This document shows positions 7,222-15,330 of a DNA stretch of 39,030 nt, one piece after another. The notes below the pieces were generated by a model. That model did no database searches. It saw only the letters and a list, made by a program, of their open reading frames with translations, and was not told the origin of the DNA. Location: positions 1-39,030 of the forward strand of contig MEQT01000135.1 of assembly GCA_001770325.1 (NCBI GenBank), given 5' to 3'. A program made the translations under genes and the position numbers. How positions within the stretch are numbered: the stretch's first letter is position 1; every line of letters starts with the position of its first letter. The stretch is from Betaproteobacteria bacterium RIFCSPLOWO2_02_64_14. Its GTDB lineage: Bacteria > Pseudomonadota > Gammaproteobacteria > Burkholderiales > SG8-41.

Positions 7222-9189
7222 ATGCAAACGATACTGCAACAGGTACTCATCCTGCTTGCCGCCGCCGTGGTGGTGGTGGTGGTTTTCCGCAGCCTGCGTC
7301 TGCCGTCGCTGCTCGGGTATCTCATCGTCGGCGTGATCATCGGCCCCCACGCGCTGGGGTGGATCCACACGACCCAGCAAGTCGACCTGCTCGCCGAGAT
7401 CGGTGTCGTGTTCCTGATGTTCAGCATCGGGCTGGAATTCAGCCTGTCGCGGCTCGTCACCATGCGGCGCATCGTATTCGGATTGGGTGGTGCGCAGGTG
7501 GCGACCACGATGGCGGTCGTGCTCGGCCTCGCCCTGCTGTCCGGTACGACCTGGCAGGCGGGCATCGTCCTGGGCGGCGCACTCGCGATGTCGTCCACCG
7601 CGATCCTCGCCAAGCTCCTGGTCGAGCGCCTGGAGCTCAACTCGCCGCACGGGCGGCAGATCATCGGCATCCTGCTGTTTCAGGATCTCGCGGTGGTGCC
7701 GCTCCTGATTCTCATCCCGGCGTTTGCCGCTCCGCCGGGAGCGCTGGCGCTCAATCTCGGCTTCGCTTTGCTCAAGGCGGTGGTCGTGCTCGCGGTTCTG
7801 CTATTCGTCGGCCAGCGCCTGATGCGCGGCTGGTTTCACATCGTTGCCAGCCAGAAGTCGTCCGAACTCTTCGTGTTGAATGTGCTGCTGGTGGTGCTCG
7901 GCGTGGGGTTCGTCACCGAGTTGGCCGGCCTGTCGCTCGCCCTGGGCGCCTTCGTTGCCGGCGTCCTGATTTCGGAAACCGAATATCGCTATCAGGTCGA
8001 GGAGGACATAAGACCGTTCCGCGAACTTCTGCTCGGCCTGTTCTTCGTCACCATCGGCATGCTGCTTGACGTACGCGTTGTCGTGGACAACGTCTGGGTG
8101 AGCGTGCTGCTGGTGGCGCTTGTGGTGATGAAGACCCTGTTGATCACCGGCCTTGCACGACTGTTCGGCGCGGGTATCAGCGTGGCCCTTCGCGCCGGGC
8201 TCGCGCTCGGCGCGTGCGGGGAGTTCGGATTCGTGCTGCTCAGTCACGCGCATGCGGCGGGGCTTCTGCGCGCCGACACCCTGCAGCCGGTGCTGGCGGC
8301 GATGGTGCTGTCGATGTTGATCGCGCCATTCGTGATCGAGCGCAGCGAGCGCATCGTGCGCCGCTGGGCTGCGTCCGAATGGATGACGCGGGCTTTGCAG
8401 GTCACCAATATCGCGGCGCAATCGTTGGCGGCCGAGCAGCACGTGGTGGTCTGCGGTTATGGACGCAGCGGCCAGAACCTGGCCCGCCTGCTTGAGCAGG
8501 AGCGGGTTCCGTTCATCGCGCTCGACATCGACCCGCACCGGATACGTGAGGCCGCGGCGGCCGGTGAGAGCGTCGTATTCGGAGATGCCGCCCGGCGCGA
8601 GGTGCTGGTGGCGGCCGGATTGTTGCGGGCCAAGGCACTGGCCATCACCTACGCGGACACGGGCTCCGCGGTGAAGATCCTCAACCACGTGCGCCAACTG
8701 CGCCCCGGGCTGCCGGTCGTGGTGCGCACGCTTGACGATTCTGACATTGACCGGCTGAAGAACGCCGGGGCCGCGGAGGTCGTGGCGGAGATCATGGAGG
8801 GCAGCCTGATGCTGGCCTCGACCACGCTCATGCTGATTGGTACGCCGCTCAACCGGGTGCTGCGGCGCATCCGCGAAACGCGCGAGCATCGCTACAGCCT
8901 GTTCCGGGGTTTTTTCCGCGGCATCTCGGATGAAGGCGAGGATCTCGATCACGAGGATCAGCCACGGCTGCATTCGGTCACGATCGTGGCCGGCGCGGCG
9001 GCGATCGGCAAAACCCTGTCGCACCTCGACCTGAACGCGCTCAACGTGGAGGTGACAGCAGTGCGGCGGCACAACGTCAGAACCATCACGCCGGCGCCGG
9101 ATACTTGCATCGAGGAAGGCGACGTGCTGGTTCTGCTGGGCGCCGCCGGAGACCTTGCTGCTGCCGAAATCAAGCTGCTGCAAGGGTGA
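7222..9189 (+). CDS. Kef-type monovalent cation:proton antiporter (CPA2) with RCK domains
   Basis: This is an inner-membrane antiporter, most likely for potassium/proton exchange. At 655 aa it has an N-terminal Na/H-exchanger domain with about 12 membrane segments (residues 1-385). A TrkA-N/RCK domain with the nucleotide-binding motif VVVCGYGRSGQN follows at about 405-417, and a TrkA-C domain ends the protein. The order matches YbaL/KefB-type proteins. The first helix contains a valine run encoded by five GTG codons in a row. The gene is divergent from kdsD and ends at a terminator. The exact ion cannot be read from sequence. Confidence 0.9.
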   Translation: MQTILQQVLILLAAAVVVVVVFRSLRLPSLLGYLIVGVIIGPHALGWIHTTQQVDLLAEIGVVFLMFSIGLEFSLSRLVTMRRIVFGLGGAQVATTMAVVLGLALLSGTTWQAGIVLGGALAMSSTAILAKLLVERLELNSPHGRQIIGILLFQDLAVVPLLILIPAFAAPPGALALNLGFALLKAVVVLAVLLFVGQRLMRGWFHIVASQKSSELFVLNVLLVVLGVGFVTELAGLSLALGAFVAGVLISETEYRYQVEEDIRPFRELLLGLFFVTIGMLLDVRVVVDNVWVSVLLVALVVMKTLLITGLARLFGAGISVALRAGLALGACGEFGFVLLSHAHAAGLLRADTLQPVLAAMVLSMLIAPFVIERSERIVRRWAASEWMTRALQVTNIAAQSLAAEQHVVVCGYGRSGQNLARLLEQERVPFIALDIDPHRIREAAAAGESVVFGDAARREVLVAAGLLRAKALAITYADTGSAVKILNHVRQLRPGLPVVVRTLDDSDIDRLKNAGAAEVVAEIMEGSLMLASTTLMLIGTPLNRVLRRIRETREHRYSLFRGFFRGISDEGEDLDHEDQPRLHSVTIVAGAAAIGKTLSHLDLNALNVEVTAVRRHNVRTITPAPDTCIEEGDVLVLLGAAGDLAAAEIKLLQG

Positions 9190-9215
9190 CCTGGCCCCCG
9201 GAACGCAGGCAAACA

Positions 9216-9240
9216 AAAAGCCCGCACGCAGCGGGCTTTT
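9216..9240. terminator. Bidirectional intrinsic terminator
   Basis: A perfect 10-bp inverted repeat, AAAAGCCCGC and GCGGGCTTTT, surrounds a five-base loop (ACGCA). The stem has its own T-run on each strand. It lies between the convergent antiporter gene (ends 9189) and pilin gene (ends 9260), so it can serve both. Confidence 0.95.
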
Positions 9241-9259
9241 AACTGCGGCCGACAGCCGC

Positions 9260-9919
9260 TTAGAACAGCGTCGTCGCGCCGCAGTTGGCGTTGGGCGTGG
9301 CCGACTGCCATGCGCCCGTGCCGCTAGCGAAGCATACGTCGGCGGCATTCGTCGCGCCGCCGAAAGTCGAGAATCTCAACTGTCCGCCGTTGCCGAGTCC
9401 GTCATCAATCTTGCGATCGACTTCGGCAAGGATATCGGACGGAATGTTGTTACCGGTCTTCAGGTTGTGCCGAGCAGCGGGGGCGGCATCCTGATAGACG
9501 CTGTCAAAGATCAATTGCACGAGCGATCCGTAGGGATTGACTGGCGTGTTACTCGGCGCTGCCACGGCTGCATACACGTAACTGCCGGTTATGAAACCCG
9601 CCTTCGACAGATGTTCCCATGCGGAAATCGACTCGAGGATTGCGCCGTTAAGAAGAATCTGCCCGTTGTTGTCGCCATTCTGGCAAGCAGCACAGCCTGG
9701 AATATTGGTCGTGGCCTGGCTGTAATCACCCGGTAACGCGCGGTAGCGATCCAGAAAACCGAAATACGCCGCCTTCACGCCATCCTGGTGCGCGATCAGG
9801 TTGCGCACGCGGGCACTGGTGATCAGTTCCTGGCCCTTCAACACGCCGCCCAGTAACAAGCCGATGATTACCAGCACGATCGCAATTTCGATCAGGGTAA
9901 AGCCTTGTTGGGTCTTCAT
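9260..9919 (-). CDS. Type IV pilin-like protein, likely sigma-54 controlled
   Basis: The 219-aa protein starts MKTQQG|FTLIEIAIVLVIIG. This is a short basic leader, a prepilin peptidase site after G6, phenylalanine at +1, glutamate at +5 and a hydrophobic assembly helix. The globular part has an RALPGDY motif (60-66), a CxxC pair (C76, C79) with acidic residues DNNG after it, and a C-terminal cysteine pair (C196, C213) that could close the disulfide-bounded D-region typical of major pilins. It is transcribed alone, with a strong ribosome binding site (GGGAGG), its own -24/-12 promoter and a terminator. It is probably a main subunit of the Msh-like pilus. Prepilin peptidase is not in the window. 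Confidence 0.88.
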   Translation of the reverse strand: MKTQQGFTLIEIAIVLVIIGLLLGGVLKGQELITSARVRNLIAHQDGVKAAYFGFLDRYRALPGDYSQATTNIPGCAACQNGDNNGQILLNGAILESISAWEHLSKAGFITGSYVYAAVAAPSNTPVNPYGSLVQLIFDSVYQDAAPAARHNLKTGNNIPSDILAEVDRKIDDGLGNGGQLRFSTFGGATNAADVCFASGTGAWQSATPNANCGATTLF

Positions 9920-9967
9920 GATTTCCTCCCGCAGCGATTGATGGTTGCAGCCGGCTCACGCAACATC

Positions 9968-9982
9968 GCAATTAGCGTACCA
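9968..9982 (-). promoter_or_regulatory. Sigma-54 (-24/-12) promoter of the pilin gene
   Basis: The minus strand reads TGGTACG-CTAA-TTGC, against the consensus TGGCACG-N4-TTGC. It has one mismatch, correct spacing and the invariant GG and GC in place. The predicted start is near 9956, which gives a leader of about 37 nt containing a good Shine-Dalgarno sequence before the pilin ATG at 9919. Confidence 0.85.
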
Positions 9983-10060
9983 ACACCTTGAGATAGAACG
10001 CTTTTTTGGGGCACACCGTAGACTGGATGTAAACCCCGAGCCCGGGACATGTCATAACCA

Positions 10061-10166
10061 ATTGAAAAAACATTGAAATCATCAATTCCGGCTTTCGATG
10101 CCGAAACCCTATCTCGTTGCCATTGCTGCATCGGTGGCCATCGGCAGTCGAGCAGCGCAAGCTGCC
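10061..10166 (-). promoter_or_regulatory. Possible activator and bending region upstream of the pilin promoter
   Basis: The gap 9920-10181 holds no gene. About 105-120 bp upstream of the predicted pilin start, ATTGAAA occurs twice exactly 11 bp apart (10061-10067 and 10072-10078). The second copy also forms an inverted repeat with TCAAT (10082-10086). Further up, GCAGC-GCAA-GCTGC (10152-10165) lies inside a wider GGCAG...CTGCC pair (10143-10166), about 190-210 bp from the start. These distances suit DNA bending and an enhancer for a sigma-54 activator. The assignment is inference. Confidence 0.35.
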
Positions 10167-10181
10167 TTACCGGCGGCACTG

Positions 10182-10901
10182 TCATTTTGCCGTCGAAGAT
10201 GACGAGATTTCGGCGGCTTTAAGCGCTTCGAGACGTTCGGTGAGGAAGCGGATTTCCTGCGGATCGGTGACCTCGCCCTCGGCAAGGAGACCTCCGAGCA
10301 GGATCGAGGCCGACTCGCGTTCGCCCAGGTCTTCGAGGATGAATATGCGTATCTGTCGTGCCCAGCCGGGCGCGCCCCGCGCGTGGTGCGCGATGTCCTC
10401 GGCGTAACGCAGCGCAAGCTTGAGGTCGTGCAACCGATGCCTGGCCGTGATCACCGCGTGCGCGAGCCAGCGCCAGCGCCGGTCCGGATCTTCGAGAAAC
10501 CTGCGGTGCACGAAATCGAGCATTGCGCGCTGCTTTGCCGCAACGGGCACCTGCGCATAGAGTTGCGACGCCATCATCAGCGGATACTGACCGCGCGGAT
10601 CGAGCTCGAGCATGCTCGTGAGCCACTGTTCGACGCGGACGTAGTCGAGGTCACGAAACGGTACGCTCACGCCCGGCTGGTTGTCGAAGGCCTGCAGGTA
10701 GAGTGCCGCGAGTTGTGCAGCGGCAATTACCTCGTCGCCGGTCAGGACACGCGTTACGGCCGTCGGGTAAGGCGAGCCAAGCGCTTCGGCGCGCGCGACT
10801 GGCGCCGGGCGCGCGGCTTGCCACGTGATCTGGGCGACGAGCGTCGCCGCCAAGAGCGCAATGACCGGGCGGGGAACCGCGGTGACGCCGCGCTCGCGCA
10901 T
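10182..10901 (-). CDS. Uncharacterised helical-repeat protein downstream of ABC-2 permease
   Basis: I do not recognise a named family. The 239-aa protein has a short basic N-terminus, one hydrophobic segment (about residues 12-26) that could be a signal anchor, and then an all-helical, TPR-like region (for example AAAQLAALYLQAF, KLALRYAEDIAHHA, then RESASILLGGLLAEGEVTDPQEIRFLTERLEALK). It ends in a serine run. Its ATG overlaps the permease stop by one base (TGATG), so the two are almost certainly co-translated. A periplasmic or membrane-attached partner of the exporter is a reasonable guess. The pilin promoter region lies just downstream. Confidence 0.8.
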   Translation of the reverse strand: MRERGVTAVPRPVIALLAATLVAQITWQAARPAPVARAEALGSPYPTAVTRVLTGDEVIAAAQLAALYLQAFDNQPGVSVPFRDLDYVRVEQWLTSMLELDPRGQYPLMMASQLYAQVPVAAKQRAMLDFVHRRFLEDPDRRWRWLAHAVITARHRLHDLKLALRYAEDIAHHARGAPGWARQIRIFILEDLGERESASILLGGLLAEGEVTDPQEIRFLTERLEALKAAEISSSSTAK

Positions 10902-11668
10902 CAGAAGTCCTTGCGGTAGAAATCAAACATGGCTGCTGCTGCGAGCAGCATGACGTACAGTGCGCCATGCCCCGCGAGTACCGCGATGTGTGTCCAGTCG
11001 GCAGGCGCGTCGACCACCCAGGCAGTGCGTGTCCACTCGTCGAATGCCGGCATCAGGAGCGCGAGGCCCTCCGCTGTCCAGTGCATTACCTGGTGCGCCA
11101 GGGTGTCGCCCCCGGCAATCGGGTTCGCGCTCATGAGCCGCACCGCCGCCAGCGACCTGCCGAGCAGGTAGAATCCGGCCATCAGGCTCGCCGCCACCGT
11201 GAGATGGCCGAGCGATACGATGCAGAACAGGGCGAAGGCGATGACGACGGAGAGTTCCAGGCCGAGCGAGATGGCCCACTGCAGCGCGGCGGACCACGGG
11301 GCGGCGAACGCGAGCGGTAGCGCCGCGGCTGCGGCGAGCAGCATGCCGATCGCGAGATATCCGGCAAGTTTTCCGAGCAGGTAATGGGCGCGCGGCAGAT
11401 CGAGCGCCAGCATGACATCGAGCCCTTTGTCGTCGAATTCGCGCGCCATGCTTGCAAGCACGTACAATCCGGCGATGAACACTGCGCCAAGGCGCGCGCC
11501 CGCGGCATAAAGTCCGATCTGGAAACGCGTGCCTTCAGCAATCGCAAGCTGCTGCGCGAACAGGCTTGCGGAGACCAGCAACAGGATCGCGGAGACCACC
11601 AGCAGGGGGAGCCGTGTGCGCACGGCTTCAAGCAGCGTGTAGCGGGCGATGGTCGCGGCCAAGCGCAT
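10901..11668 (-). CDS. ABC-2 type transporter permease
   Basis: This is a membrane protein of 255 aa with about six hydrophobic segments, beginning MRLAATIARYTLLEAVRTRLPLL. The early sequence and the segment MAREFDDKGLDVMLALDLPRA resemble ABC-2/NosY-like permeases. I chose the ATG at 11668; the frame stays open upstream, antisense to the kinase gene, but has no reasonable start there. It lacks an adjacent ATPase. The only ABC-2-type ATPase in the window lies 16 kb away at 27626-28342, on the same strand and on the other side of the pilus cluster. The substrate is unknown. Confidence 0.85.
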   Translation of the reverse strand: MRLAATIARYTLLEAVRTRLPLLVVSAILLLVSASLFAQQLAIAEGTRFQIGLYAAGARLGAVFIAGLYVLASMAREFDDKGLDVMLALDLPRAHYLLGKLAGYLAIGMLLAAAAALPLAFAAPWSAALQWAISLGLELSVVIAFALFCIVSLGHLTVAASLMAGFYLLGRSLAAVRLMSANPIAGGDTLAHQVMHWTAEGLALLMPAFDEWTRTAWVVDAPADWTHIAVLAGHGALYVMLLAAAAMFDFYRKDF

Positions 11669-11684
11669 GGAAAATGGTGCCTGA

Positions 11685-13457
11685 TTGACGTCACAGTATA
11701 GCGAATCACGGGGCGCCATCCCGGGGCGGGGAGATGGGCCGGGCACGAATGGGCGCGCCGGCACGCCGGCGGTGGCCGCTTTCGCGGCCCACGGACACTT
11801 GCGACTGTGCGTGATGTTGCTTGCGTTGCACGCTGCACTCGCCTGGGACATCAGCGAATGGTGGGCGCGCGCGTTTCTGCTCGCCCATTTCGGACTGTTT
11901 CTGCTGTGGCAGCCGGTCTGGCGCGGCGAGCGCGAGATCGAACTGCGACACGCGCTGCTGGTGGTAGGGGCGGGTGTGGTGCTGGCAGCGTCGAGCAGCT
12001 GGTGGCTCGTGGCGGTGTGGCTGGCGGTGCTGTTCGGCCTCATCGGCGGCTCGGTGCCCGGCACCGCAGATCGCCGCCAGCGTCTCGCGTCCGTCCTGGC
12101 AGCGGTGTACCTGCTGTCGATGCTGTTGATCTGGGTGGTGCCGCAGCTCCACGCGGGGAGCGTCGTCGAAACCGCGCAGCTTGCGCTGGTGCGCTACGGG
12201 CTCGCGTTCATTCCCCTCGCCATAGGCCTGACGCGCACGGAATCGGTGCGTGACGCCGCGCTGGTCGTCGTCGATCTCTTCTACAGCATTCTGCTGTTCC
12301 TTCTGGTGCTGGTGCTGGTGCTGGGGAGTTTCGTGGTGCAGCAGGTAAGCCACAGCGCATACCCATGGGCCCTCGCGCAGACTTTGTTCGTCATCGCACT
12401 GCTGCTGGTCGCGCTGTCCTGGCTGTGGAATCCGCGCAGCGGCTTCGCAGGCCTGGGGCAGATGCTTTCGCGCTACCTGCTGAGCATCGGGCTGCCGTTC
12501 GAGCGCTGGATCCAGAATCTCGCGGAACTCGCGCAGGTGGAGGCGCAGCCCGAACGCTTCCTAGAGGCGGCGTTGCAGCGCATGCTGGAAATGCCCTGGG
12601 TGACGGGGCTCGAGTGGCGCGCGGTGAGCGCCGGCGGCGAATTCGGCCGGAAGTCCGGGCACGTATCCGAGATCGCGGCCCAGGAGATTGCCTTGCGCGT
12701 CTACACCCGATGGCAGCCTTCCCCCGCGATGTTGCTGCACACCAAACTTCTCGCCCAGATGGTGGGATACTTCTACCGCGCCAAGCAGCGCGAGCAGACC
12801 CAGCTGCAAAACGCCTATACGCAGGCGATCTACGAGACCGGGTCACGTCTCACCCACGACGTGAAGAACCTGTTGCAGTCATTGCATTCGTTGTGCGCCG
12901 TCGCCGAGACCAGCACTCCCGAGCAGGCCGCGGCGCTGCAGGCGCTGATGCAGCGCCAGCTGCCGCAGATCACGCAACGCCTGAACACGACGCTCGAGAA
13001 ACTCCGTGCACCAGGTTTCGCAGCCGCGAGCCTCGTGGATGCGAAAGCATGGTGGGATGCGTTGGTGCAGCGCTACAGCGCGCGCGATATCCGGTTCCGG
13101 TTCGACGCGACCGCCAGTGCGCCCGGGCCCAGCGTGCCTGCCGAACTGTTCGACAGCGTCGCCGCCAATCTGATCGAGAACGCGATCCGGAAACGGACAC
13201 ACGGCGGGGAGCTGGAGGTCGGCGTTACGTTCTCGCCCGCAAACGGCGGACAGCTCACAGTATGTGATACTGGAGCACCGGTCGCGGAAGGCATCGCGGC
13301 GCAACTGTTCGCTGCGCCCGTGGCCTCCAGGTACGGACTGGGCGTCGGGCTCTACCACGCGGCGCGTCACGCCGCGCAGCTCGAGTACACCCTCAGGCTT
13401 GCAGCCAACGAACGCGGCCGGGTCTGTTTCGAACTCGCGCGGCGAAGCGCAGGGTGA
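11685..13457 (+). CDS. PrsK-like membrane sensor histidine kinase
   Basis: This is a sensor kinase of up to 590 aa. About seven hydrophobic segments fill residues 41-247, followed by a GAF-like region (about 280-370). The phospho-acceptor box is LTHDVKNLLQSL with H391, and the HATPase domain shows NLIENA (495-500), DTG (528-530) and GLGVGL (551-556). The HDVKNL form of the H-box and the membrane-GAF-kinase layout resemble PrsK, the partner of PrsR. The first in-frame start is TTG at 11685, only 17 bp from the divergent permease ATG. GTG 11811 or ATG 11814 would leave room for promoters and still include all membrane segments. The likely partner regulator is at 26106-27548. Confidence 0.88.
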   Translation: MTSQYSESRGAIPGRGDGPGTNGRAGTPAVAAFAAHGHLRLCVMLLALHAALAWDISEWWARAFLLAHFGLFLLWQPVWRGEREIELRHALLVVGAGVVLAASSSWWLVAVWLAVLFGLIGGSVPGTADRRQRLASVLAAVYLLSMLLIWVVPQLHAGSVVETAQLALVRYGLAFIPLAIGLTRTESVRDAALVVVDLFYSILLFLLVLVLVLGSFVVQQVSHSAYPWALAQTLFVIALLLVALSWLWNPRSGFAGLGQMLSRYLLSIGLPFERWIQNLAELAQVEAQPERFLEAALQRMLEMPWVTGLEWRAVSAGGEFGRKSGHVSEIAAQEIALRVYTRWQPSPAMLLHTKLLAQMVGYFYRAKQREQTQLQNAYTQAIYETGSRLTHDVKNLLQSLHSLCAVAETSTPEQAAALQALMQRQLPQITQRLNTTLEKLRAPGFAAASLVDAKAWWDALVQRYSARDIRFRFDATASAPGPSVPAELFDSVAANLIENAIRKRTHGGELEVGVTFSPANGGQLTVCDTGAPVAEGIAAQLFAAPVASRYGLGVGLYHAARHAAQLEYTLRLAANERGRVCFELARRSAG

Positions 13458-13464
13458 ACGGGAG

Positions 13465-14139
13465 TCACGGAAGTTTTCCCGCAGCCACCATGCGGTTGAA
13501 CAGGATCGGCCGCGAAATCCAGATCAGGATGTCGTCGAAAGTGCTGCTCGGAACGTCCGCCTGGTAGATCCCGCTCGTCGGCTCGAAACTCGCGAGTGCG
13601 TTCTGCCCATCGGCCGCGGTGTTGGCGCCCGCGGAAAAAATGATGGCGACGGGGCGCTCGGTCGACGAAGTGAGGGCAGTACCCGCGCTGTTCCTCACCG
13701 TGAGCGCATCGGCGCTGAAGCCGGTGGCGAGCGTGAAGGCTACGGCGAAATTCCGGTCCACCCGGTAGCGCCAGTCTCCGATGCGAAGGCTGCCGACTGC
13801 GGTGCGCCGGATGCCCCATGCGTCCATTTCCGCCACGCCCAGCGATTTCCAGGGCAGATACCCCTCGGTCACAGGGTCGGCACTGCACGCGGCCTCCTCG
13901 AGGCCGTATCCCGCCGCCGCGGGATCGCTGTCGGTGTCCGGGCACGGCAGGCGCCCGTTGATGATCGCGAATCCGATCAATGCCTCGCGTATTTCGTCCA
14001 TCGCCTTGCGCGTGTCGCTCGTCCTGCGCTGCTCGATCTGGGTGTTGAGCGGCACAAGGATGCTTCCGAGGAGAAGCGCGATGACGAGCACCGCCACGGC
14101 CAGCTCGATCAACGAAAACCCCTGCTGAGAGCGATGCAT
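13465..14139 (-). CDS. Pilin-like protein with one LPCPDTD module
   Basis: The 224-aa protein has a canonical prepilin start (MHRSQQG|FSLIELAVAV, with cleavage after G7 and glutamate at +5). The globular part begins REALIGFA and shows RLPCPDTDSD, then GYLPWKSLG, then RPVAIIFSAG and STFDDILIWISRPILFNRM at the end. The same landmarks occur in the upstream neighbour, 3 bp away. The aspartates of CPDTDSD could bind a metal, as calcium does in some pseudopilins, but this is not shown. It is the last gene of the minus-strand msh run and converges with the kinase gene, leaving 7 bp and no terminator between them. Confidence 0.87.
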   Translation of the reverse strand: MHRSQQGFSLIELAVAVLVIALLLGSILVPLNTQIEQRRTSDTRKAMDEIREALIGFAIINGRLPCPDTDSDPAAAGYGLEEAACSADPVTEGYLPWKSLGVAEMDAWGIRRTAVGSLRIGDWRYRVDRNFAVAFTLATGFSADALTVRNSAGTALTSSTERPVAIIFSAGANTAADGQNALASFEPTSGIYQADVPSSTFDDILIWISRPILFNRMVAAGKLP

Positions 14140-14142
14140 CGC

Positions 14143-15330
14143 TCAGGGCGCGACGGTGACCAGCCGGTCGTTCGCGGTTGCGCCTACGACCGTTCGGGCG
14201 TAAACGAAGTCGCCGTTCGTGTTTTCCACGTCCTCGATGCAGTCGTTCACTGTTGCGCACGGGCGTGCCTGCGCGCCCAGCGCGCGCCCAGGCATGATCA
14301 CCAGCGCCTGCAGGTCATCGTTGGGCGCGGGCATGCCGGTGACCGTCATCAGGCTGCCGGCGGCGGCGCAGCCCGGCGCCGTCGGCGAAGCGCAGCGCGA
14401 GGCAACGGCGTAGAACGCAATCTGATGCCAGTCATTCGAAAAAAACCACGCCGGCCAGGTGACCCCGTTCCAGTCCGGATCGGTCGGAGCGATCTTGCAG
14501 TCGTCGGAGAAGTAACGCGGAATGCGACCGCCATACTGGCTGGTGGTGCATCGGTAGGTGCCATCGGCATAGGCGTTGGCGAACGGGAAGTAGCCGTGGG
14601 CGCTGAAAAAAGCGCGCAGCACGGTTCGCGCCTCGCGGGCGACGCGCATCTCCACCACGGGCAGCAGTGCATCGCGGGTGAGCGGTAGCAACCGGTCGTT
14701 GAACGTAGCGCCGGCGGACGCGGTCACGAACGTGGTGGCGCCGGTGACTTCGTTGCCGCCCTCGAGATAGTTCTGCACCAGATTCTGACTCGCCGCGTCC
14801 CGCGCCTGAGCGCCGAGAACAGGGCCGGGCGCGAATACGACCGCGACCACACTGCTTGCCGGCGCGGTGCCGGTCACCGCCAGCTGACCGGGCGTGTCCG
14901 TGTTCAGAGCCGGCGCGCCAGCCGGGTTGCGCGAAAACGCCCGCGACACGGCGTACCAGAGCCGCTCGCCGCTGCCGTCACGAAGGTCCGGCAGGCCCAG
15001 CGTGCGCCACGGCAGACGCCCGATCTCGCTCGGGCAGTAGCTGCCGGCGTAGAGCTGCGCGGAGCCGTTGTTGTCGGTGTCCGGGCAGGGCAGCGAGGCG
15101 GGGCGGTTATCGTCGCTCGCGGCATAGCCAATCAGCGCCTCGCGCGCTTGCGCCAGGGCCTCGCTGGTAGTTTTCTCAGTCTCGAGCGCGAGGGAAGCGG
15201 GACTGATCAACGTGTAGAACAACGCGCCGAAGCCGATTCCGAGTATCACGAGTAGCGCGAGCAGCGCCTGCCCATTCTGCGCAGCGCGCACGCTGCACCT
15301 AGCGCGGGTCCGCACCATTGCCATCCGCAT
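14143..15330 (-). CDS. Atypical pilin-like protein with a duplicated LPCPDTD-type module
   Basis: This is a 395-aa secreted or membrane-anchored protein. A basic N-terminus leads to one hydrophobic helix (NGQALLALLVILGIGFGALF). The helix has a glycine at the expected cleavage point but no phenylalanine at +1 and no glutamate at +5, unlike true pilins. The rest looks like two related halves. Residues 60-222 carry REALIGYA, SLPCPDTDNNG, GRLPWRTLG, VLGAQAR and ATFNDRL. Residues 230-395 carry REARTVLRAFF, YFPF, GGRIPRYF, ALGAQAR and ATANDRL. The neighbouring pilin-like gene carries one such module. ATG 15324 has slightly better Shine-Dalgarno spacing than 15330. Both starts overlap the mshK-like gene. 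Confidence 0.85.
   Translation of the reverse strand: MRMAMVRTRARCSVRAAQNGQALLALLVILGIGFGALFYTLISPASLALETEKTTSEALAQAREALIGYAASDDNRPASLPCPDTDNNGSAQLYAGSYCPSEIGRLPWRTLGLPDLRDGSGERLWYAVSRAFSRNPAGAPALNTDTPGQLAVTGTAPASSVVAVVFAPGPVLGAQARDAASQNLVQNYLEGGNEVTGATTFVTASAGATFNDRLLPLTRDALLPVVEMRVAREARTVLRAFFSAHGYFPFANAYADGTYRCTTSQYGGRIPRYFSDDCKIAPTDPDWNGVTWPAWFFSNDWHQIAFYAVASRCASPTAPGCAAAGSLMTVTGMPAPNDDLQALVIMPGRALGAQARPCATVNDCIEDVENTNGDFVYARTVVGATANDRLVTVAP

Noticed and set aside
7267-7283. (GTG)5 run in the antiporter as a phase-variation site
   Set aside because: Unit changes of three bases keep the frame, and a valine run in a membrane helix is unremarkable.
7107-7670. Extended N-terminus of kdsD
   Set aside because: The extra residues overlap the antiporter gene on the other strand, and the KpsF family begins near MSSPLTH.
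10117-10407. Plus-strand open frame opposite the 239-aa gene
   Set aside because: Arginine- and serine-rich composition typical of antisense frames; no start signal or family motif.
12304-12325. (CTGGTG) hexamer run in the histidine kinase as a heptamer-family array
   Set aside because: The period is six, in frame and inside a membrane helix; it does not belong to the seven-base family.
11685-13457. Kinase as part of a PEP-CTERM exopolysaccharide locus
   Set aside because: No PEP-CTERM protein, exosortase or glycosyltransferase is present in the window; only the kinase and regulator resemble that system.
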